DNA from: Chloroflexota bacterium | Lineage (GTDB): Bacteria; Chloroflexota; Anaerolineae; Aggregatilineales; UBA2796 | Length of the DNA stretch: 8,667 nucleotides | NCBI GenBank assembly: GCA_003695215.1 | Contig: RFIM01000249.1 | Location: 1 to 8,667, forward strand | Direction of reading: 5' to 3' | Part shown: positions 5,120 through 8,667 of the stretch, one piece after another | Layout of the letters: every line of letters begins with the position of its first letter | How positions within the stretch are numbered: position 1 is the stretch's first letter | Translations under genes and position numbers: made by a program | The notes under the pieces: model-generated | Told to the model about the DNA's origin: nothing | Databases searched by the model: none | What the model saw: the letters and a program-made list of their open reading frames with translations, nothing else

Positions 5120-6130
5120 TCAGCGTTGTTCTAAGCTGATCACGCCTATGCTCAGGCTGCCATCGCTCAGCAATTCGGCGATGTAAAGCGTCTTGCCATC
5201 AGGTTGCGCAGCTAACGCCGAGCGGCGCGCTGCTTCTGCCCTTGGGAAGCCCGCGCGCACGGCATCGCTGGGCAGCGCTGCGCGCAGCTGCCCTGTTGCG
5301 CTCCACCAATGGATGTAGTTGGCGCTATGCACTACCAGATCGCCGTTTGGCAGGCGCAGCGGCACAGCTGGCGCTAGCATCGGGCGCACTGCAGGCAAGG
5401 GCGGACGGCGCAGCAGAAAATCGCCCTCAGCGTTGAGCGCCACGTACACGGCGCTCTCGCTGCCTGTGAAGTCATAGCCTGAGAGCAGCACGCCGAGCTC
5501 GCCGTTTGGCATAGCCACAATGCCATGCACGGCATCGCTGCTGTGGCGCGCTCTGCCGAACTCGCGGTTGAAGATGAGCTGCCCATTGGCGTTCAGGCGC
5601 GTCAAGTAGGTGATCGCAGGCGGATTGGTGCGCGTCCAGAGGATGTAAAAGTCGCCGTCAGGCGCGATCGCGAAGGCATCCAGCAGCGCTTCTGATTGCT
5701 CCCAAAGGCGCCCGAGGAAATCGCCCTGCGCAGTGTAGCGGCTGAGCGTCGCTTGCACGCGCTGGCCGACGATCAGCTCATCAGCGGCTGTGAAGGCGAG
5801 TGCGAAAGGCTGCTGCAAGCGCAAGCGTCTCACTTCGCTCAAGTCAGGCGCAAGGACCAGCACAGTGCCTATGCCGTTGCCGATGTACAAGTTGCCTGCA
5901 CGGTCGGCAGCGATGCTACCGATGCCGAGATCGCTGAAGGCGAGCGTGGTCAGCTGTTCCAAGCGCTGAACGCGGATGAAGAACGGCGCAGGCGGCGGTG
6001 TCCAGAAGGTGGCGCGTGGATCGGGCGTGCCCGTTGGCTCATCAGGCGCTTGTGCCTGCGCTGCGCCGCTGAGCAGCCAGGCCAAGCCGATCAGCAGCGC
6101 TAAGCTCAGGCTCAGGATGCGGCGCAGCAT
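5120..6130 (-). CDS. Secreted beta-propeller-like protein
   Basis: A 336-residue protein that starts with a Sec signal peptide: MLRR, a hydrophobic core to about 20, and SGAAQAQA near a likely cleavage site at 26-28. A Pro/Thr-rich linker follows (29-48). The rest shows about six propeller-type repeats of roughly 40-45 residues. Each has a turn such as AADRAGNLYI (74-83), FTAADELIV, APDGDFYIL (156-164), MPNGELGVL (207-215), LPNGDLVV (260-267) and QPDGKTLYI (309-317), followed by a second half such as LNANGQLI or LNAEGDFLL, like NHL or SMP-30/gluconolaconase-type propellers. No catalytic set can be named. It is the last gene of the minus-strand operon, starting 10 bases after the ATPase stop; the weak ribosome site suggests coupling. 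ATG 6130 is preferred over more upstream starts because the signal peptide begins there. Confidence 0.75.
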   Translation of the reverse strand: MLRRILSLSLALLIGLAWLLSGAAQAQAPDEPTGTPDPRATFWTPPPAPFFIRVQRLEQLTTLAFSDLGIGSIAADRAGNLYIGNGIGTVLVLAPDLSEVRRLRLQQPFALAFTAADELIVGQRVQATLSRYTAQGDFLGRLWEQSEALLDAFAIAPDGDFYILWTRTNPPAITYLTRLNANGQLIFNREFGRARHSSDAVHGIVAMPNGELGVLLSGYDFTGSESAVYVALNAEGDFLLRRPPLPAVRPMLAPAVPLRLPNGDLVVHSANYIHWWSATGQLRAALPSDAVRAGFPRAEAARRSALAAQPDGKTLYIAELLSDGSLSIGVISLEQR

Positions 6131-6140
6131 GCTCAGCAGC

Positions 6141-7466
6141 TCACAGTTGCACGAAGTATGAATCACACGCCATATCAATTAGGTCAGGTTGCAGCACAGG
6201 CGGTCGGTTCAAGTAGCGGGCGATGTCGATCAGCTGATCGAGGATATCGCGCGGATGAACCGACCTGAATGGGCGCTCTTTCTTCAGGTACCATTCCTGA
6301 ATCAGGTAGCGCAGGCCGTTCTCATCGTAGGGCACGCGCTTGGCTTGGCAGGCGCGCTTGAAAATCTCGACGAATTCCTGTGGCGTCGGATCGCCGACTT
6401 CGATCTTGTGGCGAATGCGCCGCAAGAAGGCTTCATCGACCAAGTCAGCGGGATCGATGTTAGTGCTGAAGACGATCAGCACGTTGAAAGGGATCTCGAT
6501 CTTGCGCCCTGTGGCCAGCGTCAGGTAGTCAATGCCTTTTTCCAGCGGCACGATCCAACGGTTGAGCAGGTCGCGTGGGCGCACTTGCTGGCGGCCGAAG
6601 TCGTCGATCAGGAACATGCCGCCATTGCACTTCATCTGATAAGGCGCTTCATAGAACTTGTTGATCGGATCGTAGATCAGGTCGAGGCCTGTCAGGGTCA
6701 GCTCGCCGCCGACGATGATCACAGGGCGGCGAATGCGCACCCAGCGCGGATCGCGCTTGACGCCAACGCGCGACGGCACGTCTGCATCTGCCGAATCGAC
6801 TACCTCGTGGTTGACGTTATCGAAGACGCGGATGACCTGCCCATCTACGTCTATGGCGTACGGAATCCAGATGTCGCTGCCCAGCACCACGCGCCCAACA
6901 GCCTCTGAGATGGTCGTCTTGCCGTTGCCGGGCGCGCCGTAGAGGAACATGGACTTGCCGCTGTTCACCGCGGCGCCGATCTTGCTGTACATCTTCTCTG
7001 AGATCACCAGGTGCGAGAGCGCCCGCTTCATGACCTCAGGCGTGGCCGTGATGCGCCCGCGATTCTGCGCCTTCATGGCGTTGATGTACTGCTCCAGCGT
7101 CACAGGCGCTGCGCCGGCGTATTGGCTGCGCTCCAGCAGCTCCTTGACTTTGACCAAGCCCGCGCCTGTGATCTGAAACTGCGTGCCTGCCTCGCCGACG
7201 CCGCCTGCCACGCCCTTGACTTCTACCAAGCGCTCGCGCTTCAGGAATTCCATCACGCCATCCAGCACGCCAACCCAAGGCAATTTGACGATCTCCGAAA
7301 TGCGCGTGCCCGTCAGCACGCCGCCAAAATAGACCACTTTCAAGGCCAGATCGGAGATGACGATTTGATTCAAGCCCGTATCTTCGATGTTGCGGATCGG
7401 CGGCGGCGCCCATGGCGCTGATTGCTGGGCAGTTGTTGAACTCGGTTGAGGCATACGTCCTGTCAT
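6141..7466 (-). CDS. AAA+ ATPase with N-terminal winged-helix-like domain
   Basis: A 441-residue protein. A low-complexity Pro/Gln/Ser leader (1-24) precedes a winged-helix-like segment at about 35-112 (LALKVVYFGGVLTGTRISEI to VKVKELLER). The AAA+ module follows: Walker A GAPGNGKT (177-184), Walker B MFLIDDF (284-290), sensor-1 STNID (334-338) and arginine-finger candidates FLRRIR (347-352). An alpha-helical lid, with RSVHPRDILDQLIDIARYLN (401-420), closes the protein. About 100 residues separate Walker A from Walker B, more than in a minimal AAA+ core, and include a DVDGQVIRVFD/DVPSRVGVKRDPRW region. It resembles MoxR-like or other substrate-remodelling ATPases, but I cannot assign a named subfamily or client. 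It is cytoplasmic. Its ATG (7464-7466) overlaps the stop of the aminotransferase gene as ATGA, and GAGGAG (complement of 7475-7480) lies 8 bases upstream. Confidence 0.85.
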   Translation of the reverse strand: MTGRMPQPSSTTAQQSAPWAPPPIRNIEDTGLNQIVISDLALKVVYFGGVLTGTRISEIVKLPWVGVLDGVMEFLKRERLVEVKGVAGGVGEAGTQFQITGAGLVKVKELLERSQYAGAAPVTLEQYINAMKAQNRGRITATPEVMKRALSHLVISEKMYSKIGAAVNSGKSMFLYGAPGNGKTTISEAVGRVVLGSDIWIPYAIDVDGQVIRVFDNVNHEVVDSADADVPSRVGVKRDPRWVRIRRPVIIVGGELTLTGLDLIYDPINKFYEAPYQMKCNGGMFLIDDFGRQQVRPRDLLNRWIVPLEKGIDYLTLATGRKIEIPFNVLIVFSTNIDPADLVDEAFLRRIRHKIEVGDPTPQEFVEIFKRACQAKRVPYDENGLRYLIQEWYLKKERPFRSVHPRDILDQLIDIARYLNRPPVLQPDLIDMACDSYFVQL

Positions 7467-8647
7467 TGCCGTAACTCCTCGAGAGCCGTCAGAAAGCGCT
7501 CTGATTCTTCCCAAGTGTTATAACAATGAAATGAGGCGCGCACATAGGGCACGTCATGCGCGTCCCAGTGTTTCACAACCACAATATGGCGCTCGGCCAA
7601 GGCTTTGATCAACGCATCAGTGCTAGCATCATCAGGCGCGGCGCGGAAAGTCAGGATGCCCGCATGCGCAGGCGGCGTCAGCACGCTGTAGCCTCTGGCT
7701 AGCAAGCGCTCGCGCGTTTGGCGCGTCAGGGCAGTCACGTAGGCGTCGATGTTAGCTACGCCAAGCTTCAGCAAGAGCGCCAAGCTCTCGTTCAAGCCGA
7801 TGATGCCACTGAGGTTAGGCGTGCCTAGGTTGAAGCGCGCCGCGTTCTTCAGCGGCGTCAGATCGTACTTTAGCCAATGAATCCAATCTTCTGTGGCGTT
7901 CGGCCCGACGATAGTCGGGCGCATGCGCTCAGCCAGATCGGCGCGCACGTACAGGAAGCCTTGGCCAGGCGGCGCCATCAGCGATTTCTGCCCGCCTGCT
8001 GCCAAAATGCCGATGTGCATGGCCTGCACGTCGATCGGCATATGGCCAGCGGCTTGGATGGCGTCCACGGAGAAGATCAGGCCGTGCGCTTGGCAGAAAT
8101 CGCCAATGGCCTGCAGGTCGCTGCGGTGCCCGCTCAGGAACTGCACAGCGCTGACGGCTACAAGCCGCGTGCGGCTATCCACAGCCTGTGCTAGCGCCTC
8201 GACCGTCAAACCGCCTTCTTGAGCAGGGATCAAACGCACCTCGACGCCGTGCTGCTCTGCCAAGCGCAGCCAGGGATAGACATTGCTGGGAAACTCGACG
8301 TCGCACAGCAGGATGTTCTCGCCGCTGCGCCACGGCAGCGCTTGGGCCACCAGGTTCAGCCCAAGCGAGGTGCTTTGCACGCCGACGATCTCGTCAGGGC
8401 TGGCCGCATTGATCAGCTGAGCTGCGTTGGCGCGCATTTGGCGCTCGCGCTCCAAAAACCAGCTGAAGGCCGCCGAAGGATTGTGCATCAGGCGTTCATT
8501 GGCCTCGTGCATCGCTTGCACGGCGCAGCGCGGCAAGGGCGAGATGCCTGCATGGTTGAGGTAGACCGCCTGCTCAGCCACTGGGAATTGCTCGGCGCGC
8601 AGCGCCTCGATATCGTAGTTGACTTGAAGGGACGGATGAATGGCCAT
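7463..8647 (-). CDS. Class-V PLP-dependent aminotransferase (cysteine-desulfurase / isopenicillin-N-epimerase-like)
   Basis: A 394-residue fold-type-I PLP enzyme of normal length for class V. It shows YLNHAGISPLP (29-39) at the N-terminus, the cofactor-binding QSTSLGLN (91-98), VDAIQAAGHMPID with Asp195 for the pyridine nitrogen, and AAGGQKSLMAPPGQGFLYVR (216-235) with Lys221 as the likely Schiff-base lysine. The closing motif VRASFHCYNTWEE has Arg370 for a substrate carboxylate and Cys375, which lies where SufS-type desulfurases place their catalytic Cys (R-x-G-x-H-C). The overall sequence otherwise looks like the epimerase/desulfurase-like subgroup of unclear substrate. It is the first visible gene of the minus-strand operon. 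GAGG (complement of 8654-8657) lies 6 bases from ATG 8647, which is preferred over TTG 8659. The promoter would be outside the window. Confidence 0.88.
   Translation of the reverse strand: MAIHPSLQVNYDIEALRAEQFPVAEQAVYLNHAGISPLPRCAVQAMHEANERLMHNPSAAFSWFLERERQMRANAAQLINAASPDEIVGVQSTSLGLNLVAQALPWRSGENILLCDVEFPSNVYPWLRLAEQHGVEVRLIPAQEGGLTVEALAQAVDSRTRLVAVSAVQFLSGHRSDLQAIGDFCQAHGLIFSVDAIQAAGHMPIDVQAMHIGILAAGGQKSLMAPPGQGFLYVRADLAERMRPTIVGPNATEDWIHWLKYDLTPLKNAARFNLGTPNLSGIIGLNESLALLLKLGVANIDAYVTALTRQTRERLLARGYSVLTPPAHAGILTFRAAPDDASTDALIKALAERHIVVVKHWDAHDVPYVRASFHCYNTWEESERFLTALEELRQ
7475..7480 (-). promoter_or_regulatory. Ribosome binding site that fixes the ATPase start at 7466
   Basis: GAGGAG on the minus strand, inside the 3' end of the aminotransferase gene and 8 bases before the ATG. 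It argues against in-frame upstream starts and against the internal ATG at 7454. Confidence 0.75.
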
Positions 8648-8667
8648 GCTTAGCCTCAAATCTCTAA

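Noticed and set aside
6189..6908. 239-codon plus-strand open frame
   Set aside because: It is antisense to the AAA+ ATPase, whose Walker and sensor motifs are clear; this frame has no recognisable domain.
8219..8653. 144-codon plus-strand open frame
   Set aside because: It lies opposite the N-terminal part of the class-V PLP enzyme and has no motif of its own.

Overview
The window (8,667 bases, GC-rich by eye apart from an AT-rich island near 300-360) reads as ordinary, densely coded bacterial chromosome. I see no transposase, integrase, phage gene or CRISPR array. Several gene types here (a Tat-lipoprotein molybdoenzyme, a Crp/Fnr-type regulator beside a DUF1858 protein, an orphan ECF sigma factor, a winged-helix AAA+ ATPase) would fit Chloroflexota or a similar phylum, but that placement is inference and nothing in the sequence proves it.

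Left part (1-1107): the N-terminal part of a Crp/Fnr-family regulator runs off the left edge on the minus strand. It is divergent from a 77-residue DUF1858 (redox disulfide, CxxC) protein that starts at a GTG fixed by a good Shine-Dalgarno. That protein converges on a two-BON-domain protein, with a perfect 13-bp hairpin between the two genes.

Middle-left (1254-3132): a two-gene plus-strand unit encodes a Tat-exported sulfite-oxidase-fold molybdopterin oxidoreductase that looks like a lipoprotein, and a membrane-anchored pentaheme cytochrome c. Together they suggest an extracytoplasmic oxidoreductase exchanging electrons with the membrane through a multiheme partner. The Mo-ligand loop differs from that of true sulfite oxidases, so the substrate is open. 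This pair is the best candidate for an undescribed system.

Centre (3133-5115): a tRNA-Arg(ACG) with its own promoter and terminator is followed by a block of repeated arms that can form alternative hairpins. Then come a polytopic membrane protein resembling a CPBP (CAAX-protease-like) protein without its catalytic glutamates or histidine, and an ECF sigma factor with no anti-sigma gene beside it.

Right part (5120-8647, minus strand): a tight three-gene operon. In transcription order it holds a class-V PLP-dependent aminotransferase/cysteine-desulfurase-like enzyme, a winged-helix AAA+ ATPase whose start overlaps the previous stop (ATGA), and a secreted six-bladed beta-propeller-like protein 10 bases further on. 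Its joint role is unknown. Its last gene ends 4 bases from the stop of the sigma-factor gene, facing it.
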